Source: Leisingera caerulea DSM 24564 (GTDB taxonomy: Bacteria > Pseudomonadota > Alphaproteobacteria > Rhodobacterales > Rhodobacteraceae). From it: DNA of 64,000 bases. The stretch covers positions 62,001-126,000 of the forward strand of contig NZ_AXBI01000020.1 of NCBI RefSeq assembly GCF_000473325.1. The letters are read 5' to 3'. Under the pieces are notes generated by a model. It was not told the DNA's origin and made no database searches. It was given only the letters and a program-made list of their open reading frames with translations. Positions 24,265-32,660 of the stretch are shown here, piece after piece (the first letter of the stretch is position 1; every line of letters begins with the position of its first letter). A program made the translations under genes and the position numbers.

Positions 24265-24800
24265 AGGGCATTCGGGCGGCTGCCGCCACGGGCGCGCATT
24301 TGCCGCTCCATGAGCAGCTGGTCTACACCGATGGCTATTGCGATGCTTTTGCCGCAGCGCTCCTGCAGCGTTATCCGGGAAAGCTGACAGCGTGCGAGCT
24401 GGTAGTTTCGGATGCGAGGTATGCGAAAAAGCTGGACTACCCTGCGGATTCCCGCATCCCGGCTCATGTCTTCTGTATGGATGCGGAGGGGTGGGTCATC
24501 GACGGCGAAGGCCGCCGGCCGGTCTTGGAGATGATGCGGAGCTTCGGCGTCCCAAAGGGATACCGGCACGAAATCTTGGCCAAAACGCCCGGCTTAACCC
24601 CGCAGACCGGGCCCTGGGATGCGATCGCTCATGCGCTTGATCTCATGGAAGCACAGGGCTGGCCTGATGATCCCGCCGCCATCCCGCGGGCGGATGCCCG
24701 CCTGGCGCGCAACTTCCGCCAGGCACGAAAGGAACAGCAGGCCGCAATGGCGGAGCGGAATGCACTTCCGGCCGGCGGTGAAGCCGCTTTGGAATTCTGA
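24255..24800 (+). CDS. Putative papain-fold protein with Cys-His-Asp
   Basis: A 181-residue protein overlapping the CobT-like gene by 10 nt and so co-translated. It has Cys29 at a helix start (DGYCDAFAAALL), His71 on a strand (PAHVFC) and Asp83 after the next strand (WVIDGEG), the order and spacing of small papain-like/transglutaminase-like domains. The activity is not known. The fragment at the left window edge has a similar N-terminal motif. The C-terminal 60 residues are helical and basic. Confidence 0.65.
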   Translation: MPVKGIRAAAATGAHLPLHEQLVYTDGYCDAFAAALLQRYPGKLTACELVVSDARYAKKLDYPADSRIPAHVFCMDAEGWVIDGEGRRPVLEMMRSFGVPKGYRHEILAKTPGLTPQTGPWDAIAHALDLMEAQGWPDDPAAIPRADARLARNFRQARKEQQAAMAERNALPAGGEAALEF

Positions 24801-24855
24801 CCATCGCGACTTGCAACAATCCGGAACCCATCTGCGCCCCTGAGCGCCCTTGTGC

Positions 24856-25272
24856 TCAGAGTTCCATTCCCGCGGCCTGGTCGATCTCATCAAAAATGGG
24901 CTTCAGCTTCTCCATCCGCTTTTGCAGCGCGGCCTCATCCGCCAGTTTCACTGCGCGGTCCATTGCGGCGTCGACAATCTGGAGAATTTTCTCCGCCCGG
25001 CTCTCAAAGCCAAGCTCGAACCGGACCTTCTGGGTGGCGGCTTCATGATTGATTTCCAGCGTGACGACCTGTTCCCGACCGACAGAGATCTTCGCCTCGA
25101 TTTTGTCCTCATCCGCCATGAAGCCCATGTCGACCGCGGTGAAATTTTCAGGCAGGGCCTTGGACAGGAAGTGCGCGCTCACGGTCCTGAGCTTTGCCAG
25201 AACCCTTACTTCCAGATTCTTGCGCCTCTGATCATCTAGGCTGTTCAAGGCGGCGTCTCCCGGTTGTTTCAT
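24856..25272 (-). CDS. Hypothetical protein, 138 residues
   Basis: Starts at ATG 25272 with GGAGA upstream. It has strand-like VTLEINHEAATQKVRFELGF in the middle and a charged helical C-terminus (ALQKRMEKLKPIFDEI). No family recognised. It is convergent with the preceding gene. Confidence 0.6.
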   Translation of the reverse strand: MKQPGDAALNSLDDQRRKNLEVRVLAKLRTVSAHFLSKALPENFTAVDMGFMADEDKIEAKISVGREQVVTLEINHEAATQKVRFELGFESRAEKILQIVDAAMDRAVKLADEAALQKRMEKLKPIFDEIDQAAGMEL

Positions 25273-25452
25273 CCCGTCTCTCCATTATGTGGAACGCTGG
25301 AGGAAGCCTACACGGGATGGGCGAAAATCGCTGCCGGGTATCCAGCGGGCCCAGTTTGAAATAATTTCAGCCAGAACTGCACGGATTTTTTATTGAATAC
25401 ACCGCGCGCCGATATCATAGGCTTCCAGGATTCCAACTGAAGGAGACTGCGA

Positions 25453-25737
25453 ATGGTTCGCTCGGACCTGATCGACATCATTGCCGCTGAAAACCCTCAT
25501 TTAACCCTTCAGGAAGCGGAGCGCGCCGTGGTCGCCGTCTTCACCGAGATCACCGCGGCGATGGAGGCCGGCGGACGCGTGGAGCTTCGAGGGTTCGGCA
25601 TCTTCAGTGTCCGTGAACGGGAAGCAAGGGAGGGGCGCAATCCGCGCACCGGAGAACCGGTCGATGTGGAGCGCAAGCACGCCCCCTTCTTCAAGGTCGG
25701 GAAGCAGCTGCACAAGCGCCTTAACGGCGACGCATGA
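25453..25737 (+). CDS. ihfB: Integration host factor beta-like protein
   Basis: A 94-residue HU/IHF-family DNA-bending protein. The C-terminal arm [20 protein letters not shown] with [11 protein letters not shown] is typical of IHF beta (himD), and [11 protein letters not shown] is the family core. Start ATG 25453 follows AAGGAG. A host copy is expected elsewhere, so this may be an accessory paralogue that helps organise the element or its recombination. Its last 17 nt overlap the 3' end of the opposite gene. Confidence 0.9.
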   Translation: MVRSDLIDIIAAENPHLTLQEAERAVVAVFTEITAAMEAGGRVELRGFGIFSVREREAREGRNPRTGEPVDVERKHAPFFKVGKQLHKRLNGDA

Positions 25738-26221
25738 CGGGCCGGTACCGCACAATATCTTCCTTGCCCCCTGTATGCGCCCAATCGAGCTGATGAGCTT
25801 CAGCCACCAGCCATTCGACGGCATCCGGTCCGCGGCGGCAGACCTCGACAATCTGCTCCGGATCAAGGTCACCGGGCGGAAAGTTCTCTTCTGACGCGTG
25901 ATGCCGCCACGGCCGCAAGGCGATGAAGGGCAAGTCACCGACAGGTTCCACCCCGCGCATGAAATGAGCCATCTCAAAGGGCAGCCCGGCCAGCCGCGTC
26001 CTGGCCGCCTCGACTGCCTTTGCGATCGCTTCGTCCACAGTGTCGCCAATTGCGGATGCGATACGTTCGATGCCCGCGCGCTCCGGCAGTTCGAACGAAA
26101 TCACTGCGGTCGGACAAACCGGCTCGGTCAGCACATGATCGACACGCAAGACGATGTCGGACCCGTAGAGACCCCAAGGCGCAAGCGACGCCCATTCCTT
26201 GAAAGTGTTTTCGCAGGCCAT
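25721..26221 (-). CDS. Hypothetical protein, 166 residues
   Basis: The start ATG 26221 was chosen because the predicted transcript begins at about 26241, after the upstream frame opening at 26257. The protein has no signal peptide or known motif; segments include [20 protein letters not shown] and [18 protein letters not shown]. It overlaps ihfB at the 3' end. Promoter and octamer are well defined upstream. Confidence 0.6.
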   Translation of the reverse strand: MACENTFKEWASLAPWGLYGSDIVLRVDHVLTEPVCPTAVISFELPERAGIERIASAIGDTVDEAIAKAVEAARTRLAGLPFEMAHFMRGVEPVGDLPFIALRPWRHHASEENFPPGDLDPEQIVEVCRRGPDAVEWLVAEAHQLDWAHTGGKEDIVRYRPVMRRR

Positions 26222-26239
26222 TTTGATACCGAATATGAT

Positions 26240-26276
26240 TTTTCGCAAATCTAGCACCGCCCCCTGCGACGTGCAA
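26240..26276 (-). promoter_or_regulatory. Promoter TTGCAC-17-TAGATT abutting TGCGAAAA
   Basis: On the minus strand TTGCAC (26276-26271), 17 nt, and TAGATT (26253-26248) are followed with no gap by TGCGAAAA (26247-26240). This is one of the clearest examples of the octamer against the -10 box. Confidence 0.7.
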
Positions 26277-26371
26277 TCGCAATCGCCAGAGTTGCAACGC
26301 GATACCGATCATGCAAGCTGATTTCATGCCGCCGCATGCGGCACCGACCATTCTCAATTCCGGGTTCCCAA

Positions 26372-26824
26372 ATGGACTTCAACACATACAAAACCGAAAG
26401 TCTGGAGCGCATCCTCGCCGATCAGCGCTACACCGAGTATCACGCCGAAATTGACGAGATCTTGGGGGCGCGGGAAGGCCACCTTCACGTTTCACGTGCG
26501 CTCGAATTGCTGACCGGCGTCGCCAAGTCCGGAGAGACCATCAACTACAAGCCGTTCTTTGAAGACTGCGTGGGCGGAGATGTCCAATGGGATCACACCA
26601 AGATGTCCCAGGTGTCGCAGTTCCTGGGCAGGCTCACGGTCCATTGCAACGAGCATGGCTTGCCGATACTCTCTTCGCTGGTCGTAAATGCGCAGTCCGG
26701 CCAATGCGGCGAGGGGTTCTTCAAGGAACTTCTGAAACTGGAGCTGGCCTCCTCGACAGAAGACCCGGCCGCAGCGGCGCAAAAGCATCGTGAGGCATGC
26801 TGGGCCTGGGCCGCCAAGCTCTAG
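26372..26824 (+). CDS. Hypothetical protein, 150 residues
   Basis: Starts at ATG 26372 (MDFNTYKTESLERILADQRY). The C-terminal part LPILSSLVVNAQSGQCGEGF is a pattern seen in small proteins of unknown function found near defence or phage genes; I cannot name the family with certainty. The ribosome site is weak. No membrane segment. Confidence 0.6.
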   Translation: MDFNTYKTESLERILADQRYTEYHAEIDEILGAREGHLHVSRALELLTGVAKSGETINYKPFFEDCVGGDVQWDHTKMSQVSQFLGRLTVHCNEHGLPILSSLVVNAQSGQCGEGFFKELLKLELASSTEDPAAAAQKHREACWAWAAKL

Positions 26825-26852
26825 GCGCCACCAGCGTTTTGGGCCTGCGCAG

Positions 26853-27257
26853 TCACGGCGCGGGCCACTCCCTGCCCGACCAGAGCACATAGCCGATACG
26901 CTCGACCCGGTAATGGCTGCCCGGCGCGCCCGCCTCCGGCGGTGTTTCAAGCAGCGGCCCCTCCGGCCCCTCGGCCACGACCTTTTCGGGCCAGAATTGA
27001 TCGTCATAGAGCGTGACCAGGATCATGCCGGTCTCCGGCTTTACCTGGGGTGCGTGGCGGACCAGAAGGAGATCATCTTCCCGGAACAGCCCGGTTGCAT
27101 CCTCCTCCATGCGGATCAGCATGTCACCGTCCTGCAGCTGGGGCAGAAGCGGATGCGCAAGCTCCTCAGAGCTGAACCTGCGCTCAGGCCGGCCGCCGGG
27201 CTTGTCATGCGGCAGCAGGGGGACCTGAAAAGATGCGTTTTGCGAATTCTGTGTCAT
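26853..27257 (-). CDS. S24/LexA-like fold protein, catalytic Ser not seen
   Basis: A 134-residue protein whose middle resembles the peptidase S24 domain of LexA and UmuD: a hydrophobic strand (GDMLIRME), FREDDLLLVRHAP and PETGMILVTLYDDQFWPEKV, then a long loop and a final strand (GYVLWSGREW). The Ser-Met pair expected after the first Gly-Asp is absent, so self-cleavage is doubtful. There is no DNA-binding domain. It lies 67 nt downstream of the 27324 gene and close to the Y-family polymerase. Assignment is tentative. Confidence 0.5.
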   Translation of the reverse strand: MTQNSQNASFQVPLLPHDKPGGRPERRFSSEELAHPLLPQLQDGDMLIRMEEDATGLFREDDLLLVRHAPQVKPETGMILVTLYDDQFWPEKVVAEGPEGPLLETPPEAGAPGSHYRVERIGYVLWSGREWPAP

Positions 27258-27323
27258 CGGACGCAGATATTGCTGTGCTAAGCGGGAATGTTCAAGCTGG
27301 TTTTCCGGAGTGCCGAGCCTTCC

Positions 27324-28826
27324 TTAAGGTTCCAGAATATCCGGGTCGTGATCTGGAACCTCCAGCGCAACGGTCTCGACCAGGTACTCCGGGTTAAAGC
27401 AAACCGGATCAGGTGAGAGAAGCAAGCCGGGGTGACCGCCGCGGAGCGCTCCACGAAGGCCGGAATCGTCGAAAGCCTTCGCAAACCGTTCGATGGCCCG
27501 GCCGTGCGGGATGTAGAGATGGAGCGTTTCCGGCACCTCCGCGAAGCGGAAAACATGCCGGAAATCGCCCTCCTCCTCCCTGCTGAGCGCTGCCTCCACC
27601 CCGCTCTCATCGAGGTCGGAGTGTTCGAGAAAGAGCCGTTTGAGCGCGTCCCGCGGCGCAATTATCATATCGTCGATCCCGGAGCCTTCGAGGAATTCCA
27701 GGCTCGGGTCCTCGATGGTGAAATAGCCGGACAGGTAATCCGCGTCCCCCTCCTCTTCCAATTCCCGTGCATCCTCCGGGCTGATCGTATTGCCGTAGTT
27801 GGCCAAGATAATCCGATCAGATTTGCGCTCCCGGATCGGCAAGGGGAAGAAGCCACCTTGATGAATGGCCATGACCCCGGTCTGTGCCTGAGTCTGTCTG
27901 GCAAACTCCAAGGCGCCAGCGTCTGCGTTGAAGTTATCAGGGAGGTTCATGCTGTCGATGTGAGCAGCATTGATCGCCTGAGCCAATGGCTCCCTCAAAT
28001 CACGGGATGAGACAATGCAGAGGTCTCCGCCGGTCGAAATCTCCATGTGGACGACATCCGGCGGGCGGACACTCAGATCAAGCGGCTTTAGATCGTAGTC
28101 ATCCTCTGCGCGCGCCGTATGCAGAACCATTCTCCAGCCGATCAGGCAGGGCGTAAGCTCCTCACCTGTCGAATGGTCGAGTGCCCGCGCCATGGCGCCG
28201 GCGCCGGGGCTGGTCTGCTCCGAGAACCCCTTGGCAATTTCCGCATTCAGATGCTCTGCCAGGATTTCCAGTTCATCGTTCTGGAGCCTTCCGGCCGCTG
28301 CTGATTGCATCTCGGCCTCAATATGTTCACGCAGGATCCACGGGATCTCAGCGGGCAACTCCCCCGTCTCTACAAAGCGGTTCCAGCTGTCCGCAAAACG
28401 CACCCTGCCGGGTTCGATCCCGATCTGTTCCAGCCGCCCCTCTGCCTGGCGGCAAAGCAGTTCACCCAGCGCAGCGCGCATCCAAGGGGACTGGCCGAGC
28501 ATCTCGCGCCGAGGCACACGGACGCCGAACTTCCCGACGCAGGGGGTCAGGTCTGCGGCCGAGATCAGCCCGCGCTCAGGTGCGCATCCGGCCATAGCCG
28601 CATCATATCCGGGCCCTTTCTGAAGGCCCTCGGATCCAATCACCAACGCCCCGGCCGCGACCAGCCGATCAAGCACCGCTTTGCCGGGCTTGCTCGTTTC
28701 ATTGAGACTGCCGCTCAGAAGGGTATCAATCCGGTTCAGGCGCATTTGGATGTCGCGCCGTTTGACGCCGATATTCCTGGCAGCCCAAATCAAGACCTGA
28801 TGATTGGCAATGTCCTTGGCGCGCAC
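27324..28826 (-). CDS. Large hypothetical protein with DSWN-type segment
   Basis: A 500-residue protein. The start GTG 28826 was chosen for CTGGAGG 6 nt upstream and because it lies 18 nt after the promoter octamer; the open frame to 29072 would overlap the polymerase gene. Residues 140-180 contain RFADSWNRFVETGELPAEIP, similar to the 95-757 protein. The rest has strands and acidic helices (FEEVP-like DFRHVFRFAEVPETLHLYIP). No known domain. Confidence 0.6.
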   Translation of the reverse strand: MRAKDIANHQVLIWAARNIGVKRRDIQMRLNRIDTLLSGSLNETSKPGKAVLDRLVAAGALVIGSEGLQKGPGYDAAMAGCAPERGLISAADLTPCVGKFGVRVPRREMLGQSPWMRAALGELLCRQAEGRLEQIGIEPGRVRFADSWNRFVETGELPAEIPWILREHIEAEMQSAAAGRLQNDELEILAEHLNAEIAKGFSEQTSPGAGAMARALDHSTGEELTPCLIGWRMVLHTARAEDDYDLKPLDLSVRPPDVVHMEISTGGDLCIVSSRDLREPLAQAINAAHIDSMNLPDNFNADAGALEFARQTQAQTGVMAIHQGGFFPLPIRERKSDRIILANYGNTISPEDARELEEEGDADYLSGYFTIEDPSLEFLEGSGIDDMIIAPRDALKRLFLEHSDLDESGVEAALSREEEGDFRHVFRFAEVPETLHLYIPHGRAIERFAKAFDDSGLRGALRGGHPGLLLSPDPVCFNPEYLVETVALEVPDHDPDILEP

Positions 28827-28843
28827 GTCAGCCTCCAGTTCTA

Positions 28844-28881
28844 TTTTCGCAAACCTTAGGCATACCTGCCGAAAAGACCAA
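28844..28881 (-). promoter_or_regulatory. Promoter TTGGTC-17-TAAGGT next to TGCGAAAA
   Basis: On the minus strand TTGGTC, 17 nt, TAAGGT (28858-28853), one base, then TGCGAAAA (28851-28844), just ahead of GTG 28826. It fits the recurrent layout. Confidence 0.65.
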
Positions 28882-28896
28882 CCTGCAGGGGCCGTT

Positions 28897-30096
28897 TCAA
28901 CCGCGTTCGAAGAACCCCGGATGCGGCTGATTATCGCCATAGCGGATCGTCCCGGCGCCAAACCGGCGGTTGATGCTGTCGGCCGCGACAGCGGCTTTTT
29001 CCTGCGGGCTGCGTTCTGCGGCCTGGACGCCGCTGAGCAGGTCCCCGCTGCGATCGCAGAGCAGCTGCACATCGCTCAGCTGCACGCCGATGGACAACAG
29101 CGTCTGCCCGCGGATCGCGGGCCAGGCGGAGCGCCAGAGCGTTCGGTTGATCCGCAGGAAGCCCAGCGTATCCTGTGCGGGCGCGCATTTGACCGACCGC
29201 GACCAGCCGGACCGGTCGGCGATCGAAATCTGCAGGGCAAACCGTCCGGCGACCCTGCCCTCTTCGCGCAGCCGTGCCGCCGCCTTCTCGATCAGCCATC
29301 TCGAAACGAGATATGCCTCCTCGGGCGCGCGGAATTCCGGCGCCAGCACCTTGGAGTTCCCAAAGCCGCCGCGGCTTGAGGGCTGGAGCGGAATATCCAT
29401 GCCTTGAAGCATCCGGACGAACCGCTCGCCCTCGACTGAATTCCAGATCCGCCGGGCATGCCGGGGGTCCAGCGCGACGAGATCCGGAATGCTGCGCACG
29501 CCAGCCTTTTCAAGCCGTGCGCCCATCCCCCTGGAAATCCCAGGGAGATCATCCAGGGACAGGTGCGCAAGGGCTTGCGGCATGTTTTCCTGGGATAGCC
29601 AGCGGAAGCCGTCCGGCTTTTCCAGCTTGCCAGCGATCTTGGCCAGCAGGTGATTGGGGCCGATGCCCGCGCTGAAACGCAGGCACTCCCCGACCTCCCC
29701 GGCAACCGCCCGCTTCATGCGCATGACCAGATCGCGCGCGCCCTCCAGTTCCGTGGCCGGACCGGACAGGATCAGCTGAAACTCATCAACGGACCGGATG
29801 CGCTCCAGCTCTGCGAACCGGTCCAGAACCTCGGCCACGGCAAGGTTATAGCGCACATAAAGGCGATGACGGCTCGGGCGGAACTGAATGTCAGGGCAGA
29901 GCTGGCGCGCCTCGGCCACCCGCGTGCCTGTCTTGACGCCGAAGGCCTTGGCTTCATACGACGCGGCAACACAGGAGCCCTTCTCATTTTCCATCGCGGT
30001 TATGGCAACCGGCCGCCCGCGCAGCGCCGGGTCAAGCTGCTGCTCAACGCTCGCGAAGAACGAGTTCATATCGATGTACAGAGTTCTGAAGGTCAC
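28897..30096 (-). CDS. Y-family DNA polymerase (Pol IV/UmuC-like)
   Basis: A 399-residue translesion polymerase. The first catalytic Asp is in LYIDMNSFFASVEQQ, the second acidic pair in RSVDEFQL near residue 104; DDLPGISRGMGARLEKAGV is the helix-hairpin-helix of the thumb. The little-finger region follows, and there is no obvious beta-clamp peptide at the end. Start ATG 30096. A LexA-type box lies 39 nt upstream, so SOS induction is likely, which would fit error-prone repair after DNA damage. Confidence 0.93.
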   Translation of the reverse strand: MTFRTLYIDMNSFFASVEQQLDPALRGRPVAITAMENEKGSCVAASYEAKAFGVKTGTRVAEARQLCPDIQFRPSRHRLYVRYNLAVAEVLDRFAELERIRSVDEFQLILSGPATELEGARDLVMRMKRAVAGEVGECLRFSAGIGPNHLLAKIAGKLEKPDGFRWLSQENMPQALAHLSLDDLPGISRGMGARLEKAGVRSIPDLVALDPRHARRIWNSVEGERFVRMLQGMDIPLQPSSRGGFGNSKVLAPEFRAPEEAYLVSRWLIEKAAARLREEGRVAGRFALQISIADRSGWSRSVKCAPAQDTLGFLRINRTLWRSAWPAIRGQTLLSIGVQLSDVQLLCDRSGDLLSGVQAAERSPQEKAAVAADSINRRFGAGTIRYGDNQPHPGFFERG

Positions 30097-30134
30097 AAGG
30101 CCCCCGAAGAATCATTGCTAGCCGGATCTCACTT

Positions 30135-30149
30135 GTTCTACATCTGTTC
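30135..30149. promoter_or_regulatory. LexA-type SOS box (GTTC-N7-GTTC)
   Basis: GTTC at 30135-30138 and GTTC at 30146-30149 are separated by exactly 7 nt, the direct-repeat LexA box of Alphaproteobacteria. It lies between the divergent polymerase gene (start 30096) and the 30174 gene, so it may control both. Confidence 0.75.
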
Positions 30150-30173
30150 TCCCCAATTCAAGGAGGGAAATCC

Positions 30174-30485
30174 ATGGACAGAAACCGGCAGCTTTCCAAT
30201 GTCGCCTTCGGCGGCGCCTGGTCGGAGGCCATCCCGCGGCGGGAGCGCATGGCACACTCCATCTCCCTGGTGCAGGAGGCAGCACAGCGCACCGTCGAAG
30301 AAGATCTGCGCCTCGACCCGGGCTTGGAGGCAGCGCTTCAGGATCTATGTGCGCTCCACCCGAAAGGGGCACAGCTTGGCGCCTCTTGGGCGCGGGCCCT
30401 GGCACATCCGGAGCCCGCAATACGGCAGCGTGAGCTGACGCGGCTGGCCGCGGCTTTTTCCGCCTGGCTCTCCCCGGAAAAGTGA
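30174..30485 (+). CDS. Hypothetical protein, possible SOS gene
   Basis: A 103-residue helical protein starting at ATG 30174 after AAGGAGGG. No recognised motif (segments GGAWSEAIPRRERMAHSISL and LTRLAAAFSAWLSP). Its start is 24 nt from the LexA-type box shared with the polymerase, so damage-inducible expression is likely. Confidence 0.6.
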   Translation: MDRNRQLSNVAFGGAWSEAIPRRERMAHSISLVQEAAQRTVEEDLRLDPGLEAALQDLCALHPKGAQLGASWARALAHPEPAIRQRELTRLAAAFSAWLSPEK

Positions 30486-30518
30486 CCCCAGCACCGGCCC
30501 GGGCGCCTCGCCTTCTCT

Positions 30519-30541
30519 TTTTCGCATACTCGGATTATCCT
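30519..30541 (+). promoter_or_regulatory. Promoter of the kinase gene with TTTTCGCA
   Basis: TTTTCGCA (30519-30526) lies just upstream of TATCCT (30536-30541), between weak -35 and -10 elements, 45 nt before ATG 30571 of the kinase gene. Confidence 0.45.
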
Positions 30542-30570
30542 GAACGGGAATACCGAATGGGAAAACCGAG

Positions 30571-31089
30571 ATGCATTTCATCATGCTGATTGGCTGCTCC
30601 GGCAGCGGAAAATCCACCATCGCCGAGGACATCCGCGCCAGGAACCCCAGCGCGGTGATCATTTCATCCGACCAGATCATTGAGGACTTCGCTCAGGCGG
30701 AGGGGATCAGTTACCAGGAGGCCTACCCTGCGCAGGCTGACAATGCCCGGGATATCTGCGAGCAAACCGCGGTGCGCGCGTTTGAACGCGGCCTGGATGT
30801 GATCTGGGATCAAACCAACCTCCAGCGGTCGGTCCGGGAGAAGCGTTTGGCCATGGTGCCGGACGGATACACCAAGATCGCGGTCTGCCTTCATGGCGGG
30901 CTGGCTGCGCATCGATCACGGATCCTGGCCCGCGCGTCAGCTGGCGGCCGGGACATCCCGCGCGAGGTGTCCAAAAGGCAGATTTCGGATATGGAAATGC
31001 CCGACTTCGATGAAGGCTTTGATCGCATCATGGCCCAAGAAGTGACGATGCCGGAGCCTGCTGCGGAGTTGTCCTGTGCGGTCGCATGA
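30571..31089 (+). CDS. Polynucleotide-kinase-like P-loop protein
   Basis: A 172-residue AAA_33/zeta-toxin-like kinase resembling the kinase domain of T4 polynucleotide kinase: Walker A GCSGSGKST, SSDQIIEDF, the WDQTNLQ motif and an Arg-rich lid (AHRSRILARA). It probably phosphorylates nucleic-acid ends or a nucleotide-like substrate. The start ATG 30571 is preceded by a weak GAG. Together with the nearby PARP and translesion polymerase it hints at nucleic-acid repair, which is inference. Confidence 0.8.
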   Translation: MHFIMLIGCSGSGKSTIAEDIRARNPSAVIISSDQIIEDFAQAEGISYQEAYPAQADNARDICEQTAVRAFERGLDVIWDQTNLQRSVREKRLAMVPDGYTKIAVCLHGGLAAHRSRILARASAGGRDIPREVSKRQISDMEMPDFDEGFDRIMAQEVTMPEPAAELSCAVA

Positions 31090-31477
31090 CCCGCTGCGGC
31101 GTGCGCAGTCCATCTCGGCAACCATGCGTGATTTGAAGCCCATCCCGACAGCGGTGATCCGGGATGGCGAGCAGGCCGTTCTGGTCATTTTCGGAAAGGA
31201 TAAGCGCCTGCTCGGCGCTGGCCTCCCCGCCACGGGGGTATTGCGCCTCGTTGCCGGGCGCGGCCGGGATGCGATCTTCCTGCAGCCTGCGCAAGGCGGT
31301 CAGTGGCGCCTCAGGATCGATCCGGAAGCGGAGCTGGATCTCAGAACAGCTGCCGCTCTCAGTCTGGCGCATGCATCGACGTCAGGCCTCAGCATGCTTC
31401 TTCAGAACATCTCTATCGCATGGCCGCCAGGTCTCAGGTCGCAGGACCTGCCGGGTCGGCCGCGGCATCGTAGCTGA
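31076..31477 (+). CDS. Hypothetical protein, 133 residues
   Basis: Overlaps the kinase gene by 14 nt if it starts at GTG 31076 (GGAG 9 nt upstream); ATG 31124 is an alternative. The core AVIRDGEQAVLVIFGKDKRL and LRIDPEAELDLRTAAALSLA suggests a small beta domain. Its last 44 nt overlap the protease gene on the other strand. No family recognised. Confidence 0.55.
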   Translation: MRSHDPLRRAQSISATMRDLKPIPTAVIRDGEQAVLVIFGKDKRLLGAGLPATGVLRLVAGRGRDAIFLQPAQGGQWRLRIDPEAELDLRTAAALSLAHASTSGLSMLLQNISIAWPPGLRSQDLPGRPRHRS

Positions 31478-32555
31478 ACATCTGAACGACCTGCGGATCG
31501 AAGCTGGCCGAAACCGGATAGTTCGGCAGCGATGTCACTGTCACGGTCTCAGAGCGCAACTCGCTGTCGGGATAACCCGAGACCGCCCCGTAGAAGGCGT
31601 GGTCCTGCTCCCGGATCGACACATCGCCCGCACCCAGCGCCTGCAGCAGATCCGTTTGCACGATTGGGGTTGCGATCCCGAGCCCGCCCTTCATCCGCGC
31701 AGCGCGATTTTCTTCAGACACAATGGTTTTCGCATCCTCGAAAGATGTGCCCACATCGAAGGGGTCTCCATCCGCATCGGTTCGCGCGGCGGCCCGTTCC
31801 AGGAATTCCGAACCCCCCGGACCGATCTCAGCATCGCTGAGATGGTAGGCTGCATTCAACACGCCCACCACCCGGCCCTCGCCATCAAGGATCGCTGAGC
31901 CGGACGCGCCCTGGTTCAGCAATTGCGTAGCATGCCCGGCCGTCACCATCATCAGCTCTCCGGGCTGCACTGGGGCAATCTCGCGCCCCCAGCTGTTCCA
32001 GCTGGCTTTGACCTCCGGCGTCGCATAATGCACCGGTGTCAGGACCGCCACATCCATGGCAAGAGATTCCACGGTCATGCTGCTGCCATCAATCCCTTCA
32101 TGCCCGATGAGTTCGGGCTGCAGGACCGCAAGAGCCTGGCCGCTGTGGGAATAGGCCAGAATCTCCACCAGCTCTCCGCCTGACGGATCCCAGATCCGCG
32201 TGACATGGCCCGCCGTGAGAACCTTCGCATCCCCATCCTGGTGGCTGATGATGGTTCCTGTCCCGGACCGGACAGTGCCATTGTCATACCAGGCCATCAG
32301 GAAGACGCTTGCGGGATCCGCAGCATGCCCGTCCGCGGCCCGGTCTTCCCCCGCCGGCATGGCCTTATGGGTTGCAACAACCGCATCCTGGATTGTCTGT
32401 GCGATCTCGCCGCTCAGGGCCGCCCTGGCCGCATCCGTCAGCACGGGCACAGCCGCCTCAAAAGGGTCGGCCTGCGCAACCGATGTGGAAATCGCGAGGC
32501 CGAGCAGCGCCATGCGGCCGGCATCGATGGAGCGTGCGTGCAGTTTTACTGGCAA
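31434..32555 (-). CDS. Secreted trypsin-like serine protease
   Basis: A 373-residue protein with an N-terminal signal region (ALLGLAISTSVAQA) and the S1-family triad: His in VLTAGHVTRI, Asp in AMDVAVLTP and Ser in NQGASGSAILDG. The start is TTG 32555 with GAAGGG about 9 nt upstream. It should act in the periplasm or outside. The C-terminal 100 residues are not needed for the fold and may be a recognition region. An octamer-type promoter lies upstream. Confidence 0.85.
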   Translation of the reverse strand: MPVKLHARSIDAGRMALLGLAISTSVAQADPFEAAVPVLTDAARAALSGEIAQTIQDAVVATHKAMPAGEDRAADGHAADPASVFLMAWYDNGTVRSGTGTIISHQDGDAKVLTAGHVTRIWDPSGGELVEILAYSHSGQALAVLQPELIGHEGIDGSSMTVESLAMDVAVLTPVHYATPEVKASWNSWGREIAPVQPGELMMVTAGHATQLLNQGASGSAILDGEGRVVGVLNAAYHLSDAEIGPGGSEFLERAAARTDADGDPFDVGTSFEDAKTIVSEENRAARMKGGLGIATPIVQTDLLQALGAGDVSIREQDHAFYGAVSGYPDSELRSETVTVTSLPNYPVSASFDPQVVQMFSYDAAADPAGPAT

Positions 32556-32599
32556 GGCTTTACCCTTCTTTCAGTGATGCGGTCAGCTGCGGTGAAATA

Positions 32600-32613
32600 T
32601 GCGAAAACAGCTA
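32600..32613 (-). promoter_or_regulatory. Protease promoter with TAGCTG next to TTTTCGCA
   Basis: On the minus strand TAGCTG is followed directly by TTTTCGCA, 44 nt before TTG 32555. Here the octamer is inverted relative to most promoters; the -35 is poor. Confidence 0.4.
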
Positions 32614-32660
32614 CCCATTTACCCAATAGACGGGCCGCGCTGGCGGGCCCGGTTGACGTC

